A DNA stretch of 64,000 bases from contig NZ_JAKRNT010000012.1 of the NCBI RefSeq assembly GCF_022346605.1, positions 62,001-126,000 of the forward strand, read 5' to 3'. Below are positions 34,541-43,646 of this stretch, in pieces. A program made the position numbers and the translations under genes. Under the pieces are notes generated by a model. The model worked only from the letters and a program-made list of their open reading frames with translations. It was not told the origin of the DNA and did not search any database. The first letter of the stretch is position 1. Each line of letters begins with the position of its first letter. Source of the stretch: Sporosarcina sp. ACRSL. GTDB lineage: Bacteria > Bacillota > Bacilli > Bacillales_A > Planococcaceae.

Positions 34541-35941
34541 TTACAATTTGTCCTCTTCAGCTACATTCGTTGGTTCGTGATGTAAATAATACTTGCCTTT
34601 TGTCATAACAGCAATGATAACCGTTAACACAGCAGCGAGCAATGAGGCGAAAAACGCAGCCGTTGATTGGAGGAACACTCCCATATAGCCAAGTGCAGCA
34701 ATTGTACCAATTACACTTGCAACGAGGAGAGAAACAACGCCAACGGGATTCCATTTATATAAATAATCTTGTGTGGCAACATAATAATTCGGACCAATCT
34801 TTAACCATTTCTTTACGACAAGCGCATCTGTCACTAAGATGGCTGCCCAAGAAAATAGGAATACACCTTGGAATGTCATAACCGTAGCTAGATGGTCTAC
34901 AATATTGCCGAGCATTAACACAATCGCCACTACCGCGGAGACGACGATCCAAAATCGTCGACCAGGGGTGAAACGGAAGAAGTTTTCAAAGAAGTTTGAT
35001 AAGGAGAGTGAACTACTATAAATATTTGTGACATTAATACGCAATTGCGTCAACATGGTAAATAGCGCACCGCCGATTCCGAGCAGCAGTACAACATAAA
35101 CACCTGGATCTGGCTCCAAGTAACGGACGCCGAACCAAATGCCTAATCCTCCCATAACACCGTAACAAAAAATTTGGGGAATAAACCCGATTGCTAAAGA
35201 ACCAACTTTGATATCTTTAGGGCGTAAAAAGCGGGCATAATCAGAAGCAAGAAGAGCGGTTAAGCCCATAATCCCATTATGCATGCCGATGCAGAGCAAT
35301 AGCGCGGTTCCACCGAGCTGAACCCCTTCAGGCGTATAAGAGAAAACAGGACCCGTATAGACAGCAGGTTTGATGAAAGAAACAACAATGGCTGTGAGCA
35401 AAAACAGGATGAAAATCGGTAATGACCATTTTTGCAGCTTGTCGAGTTGTTTAATACCAAACCAATTTAGAGGAATAACAATGAGCCCAAATACGAGGAT
35501 TAAAACCCATTTCGGAAAGGAAGGGATAAAATAATGAACGGCTGATACGAGAATCAGACCTTCGAACGCACAATACAAAATAAAATTCGATGCGTAGATA
35601 AGCGAGGTCAAGGACGCTCCGATATAGCCGAAACCGCCGCCACGTGACATGAGGTTGACGTTCATGCCTGACTTGGCCGATAAATACACAATAACGGTGC
35701 CGAGTATGCCTGCCACGATGATGGCATAACCTGCTGATAAGAGGGCATTGGGAGCTCCCCAATTGAGAGCCATGACACTTCCCATTTGGAAGTAGAAAAT
35801 CGCAGTAGCAATTCCAAACGTAATGTTGGTGATGGAAAGCCAGCCTGCCTTCCGCTCCTCGCGAGGCACTCGGTCTAATGAATAATCTGAGACAGTCTCA
35901 CCGTTCATATCGTCTTGAATAGTTGTTTGTTTAGTTGACAA
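34541..35941 (-). CDS. NCS1 family purine/cytosine permease
   Basis: A 466-residue protein with 12 likely membrane helices. The NCS1 signatures are IFYFQMGSVMALNWGAPNAL, SKSGMN-like AKSGMNVNLMSRGGGFGYIG, and MHNGIMGLTALLASDYARF. It is closest in feel to CodB cytosine permeases, importing a nucleobase or related compound with cations. TTG start at 35941 after AAGGAG. There is no deaminase next to it. Monocistronic. Confidence 0.88.
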   Translation of the reverse strand: MSTKQTTIQDDMNGETVSDYSLDRVPREERKAGWLSITNITFGIATAIFYFQMGSVMALNWGAPNALLSAGYAIIVAGILGTVIVYLSAKSGMNVNLMSRGGGFGYIGASLTSLIYASNFILYCAFEGLILVSAVHYFIPSFPKWVLILVFGLIVIPLNWFGIKQLDKLQKWSLPIFILFLLTAIVVSFIKPAVYTGPVFSYTPEGVQLGGTALLLCIGMHNGIMGLTALLASDYARFLRPKDIKVGSLAIGFIPQIFCYGVMGGLGIWFGVRYLEPDPGVYVVLLLGIGGALFTMLTQLRINVTNIYSSSLSLSNFFENFFRFTPGRRFWIVVSAVVAIVLMLGNIVDHLATVMTFQGVFLFSWAAILVTDALVVKKWLKIGPNYYVATQDYLYKWNPVGVVSLLVASVIGTIAALGYMGVFLQSTAAFFASLLAAVLTVIIAVMTKGKYYLHHEPTNVAEEDKL

Positions 35942-36321
35942 TACATTTCAGCTCCTTAGATGTTCGCACCTACTCCTTCTGCCTTAAGGCTTATTATTAA
36001 TCAAACTTCTTTATTAATGCACACCACGATATTTTATCAAAAAGTAATATAAAATGCAAGTATTTCGTTTTACGAAGGTCGTTATTGAAACGTTATTTTT
36101 ATAATAAATTCGGGTGTACTTCTTAGCTAAAAAACAAAGAAAATGTAGTAATAAATCTAACGACTGTACGATAATGAATATCTGGGCTGTAGTATGTACT
36201 ACCAGCTTTACCAGTGGCGGCGATCAATAAATTATTGGTGAATTTTGGAGTCGATTTTGAAGTATGAAAATCCTCATTTAGCCAAAGATAAGGATAATTG
36301 TTTAATGAGGAGGAATTCGAA
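35942..36321. other. intergenic region with dyad
   Basis: Divergent region of the permease and DUF378 genes. A perfect inverted repeat GTAGTA-TG-TACTAC lies at 36189-36202 and a palindrome GCCTTAAGGC at 35981-35990. Otherwise AT-rich; no gene or known riboswitch seen. Confidence 0.45.
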
Positions 36322-36642
36322 ATGGGAGCGCTTCAACGTATTTCATTGGCATTAGTCATTATTGGAGCATTGAATTGGGGGCTAATCGCTTTTTTCCAAT
36401 TTGACTTAGTCGCATCTATATTTGGTGGACAAGATGCGTTTTTGTCCAGAGTCGTTTATGCACTTGTGGCGATTGGCGGATTAATTTGCTTGGGCCTTTT
36501 ATTTAAACCGGATGAAGAAATAGAACCGGCTGCAAGGCGTGAACGATTTGCAAACCCGAACTTCAATACGGAGTTTGGAGAGGAACCTGATTTCACGAAG
36601 GAACGAAATTTATCTGAGCAGGATAAAGACCAACAGCAATGA
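36322..36642 (+). CDS. DUF378 family membrane protein
   Basis: A 106-residue protein with two membrane helices: LQRISLALVIIGALNWGLIAFFQFDLVASIFGG has the DUF378 signature (the run is broken for length as ALVIIGALNWGL), followed by SRVVYALVAIGGLICLGLLF. A ~50-residue hydrophilic tail follows. I chose the ATG at 36322 behind gaggaggaa rather than the TTG at 36298. Function unknown; such proteins are sometimes stress-induced. Confidence 0.85.
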   Translation: MGALQRISLALVIIGALNWGLIAFFQFDLVASIFGGQDAFLSRVVYALVAIGGLICLGLLFKPDEEIEPAARRERFANPNFNTEFGEEPDFTKERNLSEQDKDQQQ

Positions 36643-36649
36643 CATGGAG

Positions 36650-36692
36650 TGACAGTCAACCTACGAGCGAGGGGGACTGTCACCCTTTTTTT
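36650..36692 (+). terminator. terminator of DUF378 gene
   Basis: gtgacagtc pairs with gactgtcac, followed by seven T. It overlaps the 3' end of the converging gene. Confidence 0.75.
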
Positions 36693-37257
36693 CTTCCTCA
36701 ATTTTCTCCTCGATTTTTTCCATTTGTTCTTGAACCTCTTCTTCAACGTCTGTCGTAGCGGGAAGGAAAGGCTCGTTATTATCATCAATACGTTTTCCAT
36801 AACGCAGCATTTCATAGATGATCATGCCGTTGTTCGGTTTACCGTTCACCGTGAACATCGGCACAATATCGAATAGTACATAGTAGAACACGTAAAAAAT
36901 GAAGCGTTCAAAAAAGGTTCTGTAATTCTCCAGGAATCCATTCGCCAGTAACATATTAATGACAAGTGCAATAATAAGGTTCACAAGGATCGGACCAGCG
37001 TAAATGCATATATACGCAAACTTACTGTCCCTCTTCAATGAATCAAAAGAAAACCAACTATACAAATGATAATATTTCCGGATATCAAATATGCCGAACT
37101 TTTTAAAACGTGGGCCTGATCCGATCGTGAGCCTTGGATTTGTGACACCGAAAATGGCACTTGCAATAAGGTAGCCTGATTCCCTGAGGAACGTGACCAC
37201 AGGGAGAATGATAAAGGCTGAAATGACAAGAGAAACTAAATCAGAAAGTCCAAACAT
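36661..37257 (-). CDS. membrane protein resembling an inactive M50 (site-2) protease
   Basis: A 198-residue protein with four to five membrane helices and a charged, Glu/Lys-rich cytoplasmic tail (~40 residues). The first helix contains LRESGYL (residues 24-30) where an M50 protease would have HExxH, and the third block has FDIVPMFTVNGKPNNG (from ~129), resembling the M50 N-x-x-P...DG motif with Asn for Asp. The catalytic His residues are gone. I infer an M50-like fold without protease activity. ATG follows GAGGAGG. Confidence 0.55.
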   Translation of the reverse strand: MFGLSDLVSLVISAFIILPVVTFLRESGYLIASAIFGVTNPRLTIGSGPRFKKFGIFDIRKYYHLYSWFSFDSLKRDSKFAYICIYAGPILVNLIIALVINMLLANGFLENYRTFFERFIFYVFYYVLFDIVPMFTVNGKPNNGMIIYEMLRYGKRIDDNNEPFLPATTDVEEEVQEQMEKIEEKIEEEKKGDSPPRS

Positions 37258-37379
37258 CGTAATGTGCCTCCTCTACCCAACGTACCCTCATAAGGGAGAG
37301 TTGAATCTTTGCAGGGTAAGAAGGAATCCGTACGAGTCCTGGCGAAACTTCTTAGAGATGATAGAACAGCAGAAGGGGA

Positions 37380-38099
37380 ATGAAACAAGTGAATTTGTTT
37401 AATAGAATTGAGAAGGATAATGAATATTGGCTCGTCGATCAGGTGAAAGTGGAAGGGGTTTCTGAGCAGGAATACTTGGAAGCGTTTAGTGCTTTGCTTT
37501 GGAGTTGGAAAGAGAAGCAGATTGAATATATGTCGTTATTAATGGATACATCCTATGAGAAGTGGCTGTTGGAACAAGGTTTCCGTAAAATATCGACGAT
37601 TGTTGAATATACACGTGAGTTGAATGAGACGTTACCATCGGATTCTGAAATTTCCATGAAGGCATTGGCTGACGGAGAGATGAAGAATTCAGAGTTCGCG
37701 GAGCTGTATGAACGATGTCGCAGCGGTTCTGCCAATAAAAACAAGCTGTTTACAATCGAACAAGTTATGGAATCCCTTGAAAATGAGCTCGGTCCGAATT
37801 GGAAAACGCACTGCTACATCTTCCGGAAATACGGCGAGCCCGTCGGTTTGAGCATCCCGATTATCGAGCAAGGAACTGTCGATGAGGGACGTTTGTTTTA
37901 TTTCGGCGTCGTGCCGGAATGGCGAGGGAAAGGGTATGGGACTGCATTTCACCGGATGTCGCTTAACTTGTTGCAGGAAATCGGCGCAACGACATATGTC
38001 GGCAGTACAGATGAAGCGAACCAGCACATGATCCGCATTTTTGAGCAGAACGGCTGCCGGTTGCGGGATCGGAAAGGGATTTACCGGGTAGATAGGTGA
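37380..38099 (+). CDS. GNAT family N-acetyltransferase
   Basis: A 239-residue protein with a C-terminal GNAT domain: LFYFGVVPEWRGKGYGTAFH is the acetyl-CoA loop and ANQHMIRIFEQNGCRL the last motif. The N-terminal ~100 residues are a variable part. The ATG at 37380 is close to aagggg; a GTG at 37389 (10 bp after AGGGG) could be the true start. Substrate unknown. The gene is followed by an eight-unit 20-bp tandem array. Confidence 0.82.
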   Translation: MKQVNLFNRIEKDNEYWLVDQVKVEGVSEQEYLEAFSALLWSWKEKQIEYMSLLMDTSYEKWLLEQGFRKISTIVEYTRELNETLPSDSEISMKALADGEMKNSEFAELYERCRSGSANKNKLFTIEQVMESLENELGPNWKTHCYIFRKYGEPVGLSIPIIEQGTVDEGRLFYFGVVPEWRGKGYGTAFHRMSLNLLQEIGATTYVGSTDEANQHMIRIFEQNGCRLRDRKGIYRVDR

Positions 38100-38114
38100 T
38101 GGTTTGAGCATGGG

Positions 38115-38274
38115 ACTCATTTATTTATGGAAAGGCTCAATTAATTGCACAAGGGCTCGTTTATTCGGTCAAGGGCTCATTTAATTACATAAGGGCTCCT
38201 TTATTTAATTAAGTGCTCCTTTAATTGCACAAGACCTCCTTTATTTGATCAAGGGCTCAATTATTTAGCTCCCT
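38115..38274. repeat. tandem array of eight degenerate 20-bp units
   Basis: Units start at 38115, 38135, 38155, 38175, 38195, 38215, 38235 and 38255 with no length change. The rough consensus is GCTCNTTTANTTNNNCAAGG. The middle is AT-rich and variable, the ends are conserved. A 20-bp period shifts reading frame, so it is not coding. No unique spacers between units. Confidence 0.85.
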
Positions 38275-38339
38275 ATACTAGCAATGAATAATGACAGCCC
38301 ACCCCGCCTATTGTACGATAGAAAAAAGGGGGAATTTTC

Positions 38340-39281
38340 ATGCTACATATTGGCATTATCGGCTTAGGAGCCATCGGTCAACGATTGATCAAGCAATTTA
38401 CGGAGCATGACGAGGTTGCAGTTATTGCAGTTTGCGACCGGAATGAAGCTCTAGCAAAAGAGACTTCTAATAGTCTAGGCAACGTACAGGCTTTTACGGA
38501 TTATAAGCAGTTACTAGCCAATGAGCAGGTGGATGCTGTCTACGTGGCAGTCCCGCCTAAATTTCATCATGCTATCGTAATGGATGCCATCCGGGCAAAA
38601 AAGCATGTCTTATGCGAAAAGCCATTAGCAAACTCATTGGAAGAAGCGGAAGAAATGGCGGATGCTGCGAAAGAAGCGGGCATCGTTCACGCCATGAACT
38701 TTCCGCTAAATTATGGTCAAGCGGCAACGAAACTCGCCGAGCTCATTAACGAAAACTACATAGGCAAGCTACGACGCCTCCAGCTATCCATGCATTTCCC
38801 GGAATGGCCGCGTGCTTGGCAGAAAAATGACTGGGTCGGCGGAAGAGAGCAGGGTGGTTTCGTCCTCGAAGTCGGCGTCCATTTCATCCAGCAGACATTG
38901 AAATTATTCGGTGAGGTCCAAAATATCCAAACACGTTTGGAATTCCCTGACGACCCGACGCTATGCGAGTCAGGCATCATCGCTACAGCAGAACTTTCGG
39001 ACGGCACGCCAGTTTTGATTGAAGGAATAAGTGGGCAAGCTGGAAAAGAACATATCGGGTTTACCGCCTACGGAACAGAAGGCATCCTTAGTCTAGAAAA
39101 CTGGGGACATTTACGGGGAGGAAAAACCGGCGACGACTTGGCAACGATCTCCCTAGAGGAAGTGGCACCCCGTCGATTGATCGATGAGCTAGTAAAAGCG
39201 GTGAATGGGGAAGAAGCAGAGTTGTATGACTTTGAAGTCGGATATCAAGCACAGAAAATATTAGAACAATTGAGGAAGTGA
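38340..39281 (+). CDS. Gfo/Idh/MocA family oxidoreductase
   Basis: A 313-residue NAD(P)-dependent oxidoreductase. The Rossmann motif is GIIGLGAIGQRLIKQF and the family signature is HVLCEKPLANSLEEAEEM. The C-terminal domain holds GGFVLEVGVHFIQQTLKLFG, with the catalytic His region. Members oxidise sugars, inositols or reduce biliverdin; no sugar-catabolic genes lie near, so the substrate is open. ATG with aggggga site. Confidence 0.9.
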   Translation: MLHIGIIGLGAIGQRLIKQFTEHDEVAVIAVCDRNEALAKETSNSLGNVQAFTDYKQLLANEQVDAVYVAVPPKFHHAIVMDAIRAKKHVLCEKPLANSLEEAEEMADAAKEAGIVHAMNFPLNYGQAATKLAELINENYIGKLRRLQLSMHFPEWPRAWQKNDWVGGREQGGFVLEVGVHFIQQTLKLFGEVQNIQTRLEFPDDPTLCESGIIATAELSDGTPVLIEGISGQAGKEHIGFTAYGTEGILSLENWGHLRGGKTGDDLATISLEEVAPRRLIDELVKAVNGEEAELYDFEVGYQAQKILEQLRK

Positions 39282-39283
39282 AG

Positions 39284-39310
39284 GTAGAGGGATGAGCCCT
39301 CTACCTTTTT
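39284..39310 (+). terminator. terminator of the oxidoreductase gene
   Basis: ggtagaggg pairs with ccctctacc, followed by six T. Confidence 0.85.
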
Positions 39311-39332
39311 TGGAACAAGATAGACCTTAAGT

Positions 39333-39412
39333 CCCGAAATGACAATAAATCCTGGGAAATGATCGATATATTTCGGGAAATGACCGATAACTTTGCCCGA
39401 AGTATAGAAAAG
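39333..39412. repeat. three-unit 21-bp array, same family as 54050 in reverse
   Basis: Units begin at 39333, 39354 and 39375 with 21-bp period (for example gggaaatgaccgataacttt) and a decayed fourth. The reverse complement reads GTTATCGGTCATTTCCC, the same core as the array at 54050. Confidence 0.75.
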
Positions 39413-39465
39413 GGTTCTAAACATACAATGGCGAACTCATTTTATAAGGGAAGGGAGTGTACCAT

Positions 39466-40125
39466 ATGAAAGCAATTATTTTCGATTTTGATGGAACGTT
39501 AGCGAATACATTGCCTGTTTGTGATTATGCGTTTCAAAGTGTTTTTCAGGAGTTTGACAATAAAGTCCTGACATCCGGGGAAATCAGGGCAATGTTTGGT
39601 CCTAGTGAAGTTGGGATCATAAAAGAAAATCTCCTCCATGAAAATAAGGAGCAGGCGATTGAGCTATATTATGAAAAATATTTGGAAAAGCATAATGAGC
39701 TAGTTGCAGCGAATCAGGAGATCCAAGATTTATTGACGGAGTTGAAAAAGAGAGGCATAAAATTAGGGATTGTAACGGGGAAGGCCAAAAGAAGTTTAGA
39801 GATCTCTATGCAAGCCCTCCGCATGAACGACTTTTTTGATGTCATCATAACCGGTGATGATGTCGTTCAGCCGAAGCCCCATCCAGAAGGATTACTCAAG
39901 GCGTTATCACAGTTAGATGTGAAGAATGATGAGGCGATATTTGTTGGTGATAGTGATGCGGACATTCAAGCAGGGATTGGGGCCGATGTATTCACTGTAG
40001 GCGTCCAATGGCTCCCTGACATTCAAACGTTAGAGTTTTCGGTAGCACCTCATGTACTGTACAAGGAAGTACGGGAATTTATGCATTCGTTGCCGGCAGA
40101 TATGAAACAGCCCTTAGTCAAATGA
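39466..40125 (+). CDS. HAD family hydrolase, phosphoglycolate phosphatase-like
   Basis: A 219-residue HAD phosphatase: IFDFDGTLANTLPVCDYAF (motif I), GIVTGKAKRSL (motif II), QPKPHPEGLLKAL (motif III) and IFVGDSDADIQAGIGA (motif IV). It looks like Gph/PpaX enzymes. The ATG at 39466 lies 9 bp after GGGAG; the frame extends to a GTG at 39457 on top of that site. It follows a 21-bp repeat array. Confidence 0.88.
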   Translation: MKAIIFDFDGTLANTLPVCDYAFQSVFQEFDNKVLTSGEIRAMFGPSEVGIIKENLLHENKEQAIELYYEKYLEKHNELVAANQEIQDLLTELKKRGIKLGIVTGKAKRSLEISMQALRMNDFFDVIITGDDVVQPKPHPEGLLKALSQLDVKNDEAIFVGDSDADIQAGIGADVFTVGVQWLPDIQTLEFSVAPHVLYKEVREFMHSLPADMKQPLVK

Positions 40126-40139
40126 CTAAGGGCCGTATC

Positions 40140-41333
40140 TTACTTCGTATAATTATCAAAATATCCTTGAATGAACACAATCGGAGTTCCTTTATCGCCG
40201 CTGCCTGAAGTTAGGTCGGACAATGAGCCAATCAGGTCAGTCAGTTTTCGTGGAGTTGTCCCTTGAGATTCCATCGAGCCGACGAGATCGTCCTCTTTGT
40301 TCTCAATGAATTCATTAATCGCTTTTTTCAACTCTTCGCCGCGTAAATCAGCAAAGTTGTTGTCTGCAAGGTATTTCAATTTGATTTCATTCGGTGTGCC
40401 GTCGAGGCCTGCAGTATAGGCAGGTGACACGACTGGATCTGCAAGCTCCCAGATCTTACCTACTGGGTCTTTGAAAGCGCCATCGCCATATACCATGACT
40501 TCAACTGTTTTACCTGTCTTTTCTTTCAAAGAAGCTTGGATTGCATCGACGACAGGCTGGCAATTGCGTGGGAACAGCTTCACACTGTCTTCCTTCGCCT
40601 TATTGGAGCCGAGTAGCCCGTATGCCTCATTATATCCACTGCCATCAACAGACTCGGCAAGGATGTCATCGAGACTGTAGATCTTTTCGCCACCGTTTGC
40701 TTTCAAGATGCGTTTTGTTCTTTCGCGTGAATGAATATCGCAAGTGAGCACGTCTTTCGTGTACTCAAGAATCGTCTTCGCGTTATTCGAGAAGATGACT
40801 TCGCACTCCACGCCGTTCTCTTCAACGATTGATTTATAGTAGTCGATATAATCGACACCTGTGAATGTATGTTTATTATATCCGAAAAGATTACGGAATT
40901 CTTTTTCAGTTAACACGTCTGTCCAAGGGTTGACGCCTTTTTCGTCGAGTGTATCAAGATCGACAAGGTGGTTGCCGACTTCATCGGAAGGATAGCTGAG
41001 CATCAAAACGATTTTCTTCGCTGTACCTTTCGCAATACCTTGTAGATTAACGGCAAATCGGTTCCGGCTTAGAATCGGGAAAATGACACCAATTGTGCTG
41101 TCGCCAAATTTCGATTGAACGTCTTTCGCAATATGATCGACAGTCGCGTAATTGCCTTGCGCGCGAGCTACGATGGATTCTGTAATCGTTACAATATCTC
41201 TGTCATTGATGGCGAACCCTTCGACTTCTGCCGCTTTCAGTACGCTATCCACGACGACCTCTTCAATATTGTCTCCTTCATTGATAATCGGGCAACGAAG
41301 ACCTCTAACAACTGTTCCAACTACTCTTTCCAA
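40140..41333 (-). CDS. coenzyme F420-0:L-glutamate ligase-like protein
   Basis: A 397-residue protein of the CofE-like family (F420-0 ligase superfamily): VVRGLRCPIINEGDNIEEVV, DIVTITESIVARAQGNY and GVIFPILSRNRF are the recognisable N-terminal parts, with CQPVVDAIQASLKEKTGK and VYGDGAFKDP further on. In methanogens and actinobacteria CofE adds glutamate to F420-0, but Bacillales generally lack F420, so this member probably ligates an amino acid to something else. TTG start after AAGGAG. Divergent from the LysR gene, which likely controls it. Confidence 0.75.
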   Translation of the reverse strand: MERVVGTVVRGLRCPIINEGDNIEEVVVDSVLKAAEVEGFAINDRDIVTITESIVARAQGNYATVDHIAKDVQSKFGDSTIGVIFPILSRNRFAVNLQGIAKGTAKKIVLMLSYPSDEVGNHLVDLDTLDEKGVNPWTDVLTEKEFRNLFGYNKHTFTGVDYIDYYKSIVEENGVECEVIFSNNAKTILEYTKDVLTCDIHSRERTKRILKANGGEKIYSLDDILAESVDGSGYNEAYGLLGSNKAKEDSVKLFPRNCQPVVDAIQASLKEKTGKTVEVMVYGDGAFKDPVGKIWELADPVVSPAYTAGLDGTPNEIKLKYLADNNFADLRGEELKKAINEFIENKEDDLVGSMESQGTTPRKLTDLIGSLSDLTSGSGDKGTPIVFIQGYFDNYTK

Positions 41334-41444
41334 TGTTATCGCTCCTTATCGCATAACTTTACTGACGATCTACTTGTACTATACTACCGATTAGTGGTAT
41401 AAGTAAAATTAATATATCTAATGGTAGGTATAAGGGGTGGTTAT

Positions 41445-42329
41445 ATGGTCAGCAAATTAGATTTATATCGTATTTTTTCTGTGGTCGGCAAAAATGAAAG
41501 CTTCTCTGGCGCTGCAAAGGAACTTTTCATGACCCAGCCCGCCGTCAGCCAATCCATTATGCAGCTGGAACGGGAGCTCGAGACACGACTTTTCAATCGC
41601 ACGCCTAAAGGAGTCACATTGACGAATGAAGGAAGCCTTCTTTTGGAGTATGTTAATTCGGCCATTAATTTAATCGAAATCGGGGAAGAAAAGATAGCCG
41701 AGTTCAAAAACCTGACGACCGGCGAACTGCGTATTGGCGTAGGAGATACGATTTCCAAATACTTTCTCCTGCCTCATCTGGAAGCTTTCCGTAGCCGATT
41801 TCCGAATATCAAATTAAAAATCGAAAACGGAACGACAGATGAACTTATTGCATTCTTGAAATCGGGTGAGGTCGATATCGTCGTCTGCAACTTGCCTGTG
41901 GACGATTCTTCATTGAACATCACGCCATGCATGAATATCCATGATACGTTCGTCTATGGCGATAAATACCGAAAGCTGCTTGCTAAGCCAATCGGATTAC
42001 GGGAGCTTGCCAAGCTGCCGCTTATTATCCTTGAGCCAAGTTCGAATTCGAGGAAATATGTAGAGGAGTATTTATTGTCCAAAGGAGTAAAAATCTCGCC
42101 TGAATTCGAATTAGGCTCCCATGATCTTGTTGTTGAATTTGCGAGAATGAATATGGGAATCGCCTGTGTGACAAGGGAATTCACGGAAGACTATTTAGAG
42201 AGTGGAGTTCTCCAAGAAGTCCAGCTGACCGAACAAATTCCCCATAGAAGCATCGGCGTCTGCTCGTTGAAGAGTGTACCGCTCTCACCGGCTTCGACTA
42301 GATTTTGGGATCTTTTAGTAGGTGAATAA
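41445..42329 (+). CDS. LysR family transcriptional regulator
   Basis: A 294-residue LysR regulator. The helix-turn-helix is FSGAAKELFMTQPAVSQSIM with QLERELETRLFNR; the effector domain starts with LTTGELRIGVGDTISKYFLL. It is nearest to CysL/YwfK-like types. The ATG at 41445 has aggggtgg at a good distance; the frame extends 8 codons further without a site. Divergent from the CofE-like gene, 111 bp between starts. Confidence 0.9.
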   Translation: MVSKLDLYRIFSVVGKNESFSGAAKELFMTQPAVSQSIMQLERELETRLFNRTPKGVTLTNEGSLLLEYVNSAINLIEIGEEKIAEFKNLTTGELRIGVGDTISKYFLLPHLEAFRSRFPNIKLKIENGTTDELIAFLKSGEVDIVVCNLPVDDSSLNITPCMNIHDTFVYGDKYRKLLAKPIGLRELAKLPLIILEPSSNSRKYVEEYLLSKGVKISPEFELGSHDLVVEFARMNMGIACVTREFTEDYLESGVLQEVQLTEQIPHRSIGVCSLKSVPLSPASTRFWDLLVGE

Positions 42330-42363
42330 AAAGGATGCCCTCTATTATTGAGGCATCCTTTTC
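42330..42363. terminator. bidirectional terminator
   Basis: aaaaaggatgcc pairs with ggcatcctttt, between the converging LysR and MFS genes. Confidence 0.8.
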
Positions 42364-42377
42364 AAAACAGTACCAAC

Positions 42378-43646
42378 TTAATTCGTTACCGCTTTTTCTT
42401 TCCAATTCGATTCTTCGCTTTCCAAGGACACTTTCTCAGGTTTCACAAGAAACATACTAATTAACGTTGCAATCGTGAAGAGACCCATAATGACATATAA
42501 CACCATGTCGTAGGATTGTGTTTTTTCCAGAATAAAAGCACTTAACTGATTGCCTGAAAGCCCTGCAAATGCCCAAGCAGACAAAGCTAACCCATGGACA
42601 GTAGAGATCGTATTTAAACTAAAGCGGTCAGATAGCAACGGTGGCAACGATGAAAATCCTCCGCCATACCCTGCGTTTACGATACAAAGCAAGGCAATGA
42701 TAAGAATCGCCATGGAATTATTAATACCGTCAAACAAAATGGTTAATAAGATCACTGCTATAGATGAAATGAAAATAATTTTATAGATGGAGTTACGATC
42801 TTTTAATCGGTCACCCCATGAAGAGAAGACAATCCGTCCACCTGCATTGAAGATAGCTGTTAGTGAACTGACTAAGCCAATCGCTCCGAAACCAATGAAC
42901 GCCAAAATGCCTTTTTCCTGTGAAATTAAAGCTAGTCCACATGTAATATTTATATAGAACATAAGCCAAATGCCGATAAATGTTTTATTCGTTAACACTT
43001 TTCGGTAACTAAAGCTTGTAGCTTGTACACTTTCTTCTTCGTAGCCAGCTGGTTTTTTAAGGAGCAAATGTCCAATCACCATCATGACTAAATAAATACC
43101 TGCCAATATATAAAACATTGTATAGATGTTTGAAGCGTTTAATAAAATTCCCTCGCTGTTTCTTGCTCCAAGTAATGTTTCCATCAAAGGGCTTGCGATC
43201 ACTTTAGCTAAACCAAAGCCTGCGACAGCAAGGCCTGTTGCCAAACCTTTTTGCTCCTGGAACCAAAGCATCAATGTTTTTACCGGTGTTAAATAACCGA
43301 TGCCAAGCCCAATTCCCATTACAATCCCATAAAAAATATAAATACCGATCAATGATTTTTGATAGATGAAGAAACCGGTTCCCGCCATCCCGACGACGAA
43401 AAATAAGGCTGATAGAAGGGACGACTTATGAATATCTTTCTCGACAAATTTCCCGCCAAAAGCAGCAGACATACCAAGGACGAAAATTGCTAAGCTAAAC
43501 GCCCATTCCACTTCACCGACAGGCTTCCCGATGTAAGTGGCAATATCGTTCTTGAACAAGGACCAACAGTAAACGGTCCCGATGCTGCAGTGAATTAACA
43601 AAGCCGGAAGTACGGCACGCATCCACTTGTTATCAAATCTTTTCAA
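42378..43646 (-). CDS. OFA family MFS transporter
   Basis: A 422-residue major facilitator with 12 likely helices, of the oxalate/formate antiporter (OFA) group: KWMRAVLPALLIHCSIGTVY, then GIGYLTPVKTLMLWFQEQKG and GRIVFSSWGDRLKDRN. The chosen TTG at 43646 is 7 bp after GAGGGAG and gives a normal N-terminus; the open frame extends 42 codons upstream through hydrophobic but unsupported sequence. Substrate is a carboxylate at best guess. Confidence 0.88.
   Translation of the reverse strand: MKRFDNKWMRAVLPALLIHCSIGTVYCWSLFKNDIATYIGKPVGEVEWAFSLAIFVLGMSAAFGGKFVEKDIHKSSLLSALFFVVGMAGTGFFIYQKSLIGIYIFYGIVMGIGLGIGYLTPVKTLMLWFQEQKGLATGLAVAGFGLAKVIASPLMETLLGARNSEGILLNASNIYTMFYILAGIYLVMMVIGHLLLKKPAGYEEESVQATSFSYRKVLTNKTFIGIWLMFYINITCGLALISQEKGILAFIGFGAIGLVSSLTAIFNAGGRIVFSSWGDRLKDRNSIYKIIFISSIAVILLTILFDGINNSMAILIIALLCIVNAGYGGGFSSLPPLLSDRFSLNTISTVHGLALSAWAFAGLSGNQLSAFILEKTQSYDMVLYVIMGLFTIATLISMFLVKPEKVSLESEESNWKEKAVTN

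Noticed and set aside
35942..36321. Purine riboswitch for the NCS1 permease
   Set aside because: The conserved purine-aptamer loop sequences are absent.
38115..38274. CRISPR array
   Set aside because: Units are adjacent with no unique spacers, they are only 20 bp and degenerate, and no cas gene is in the window.
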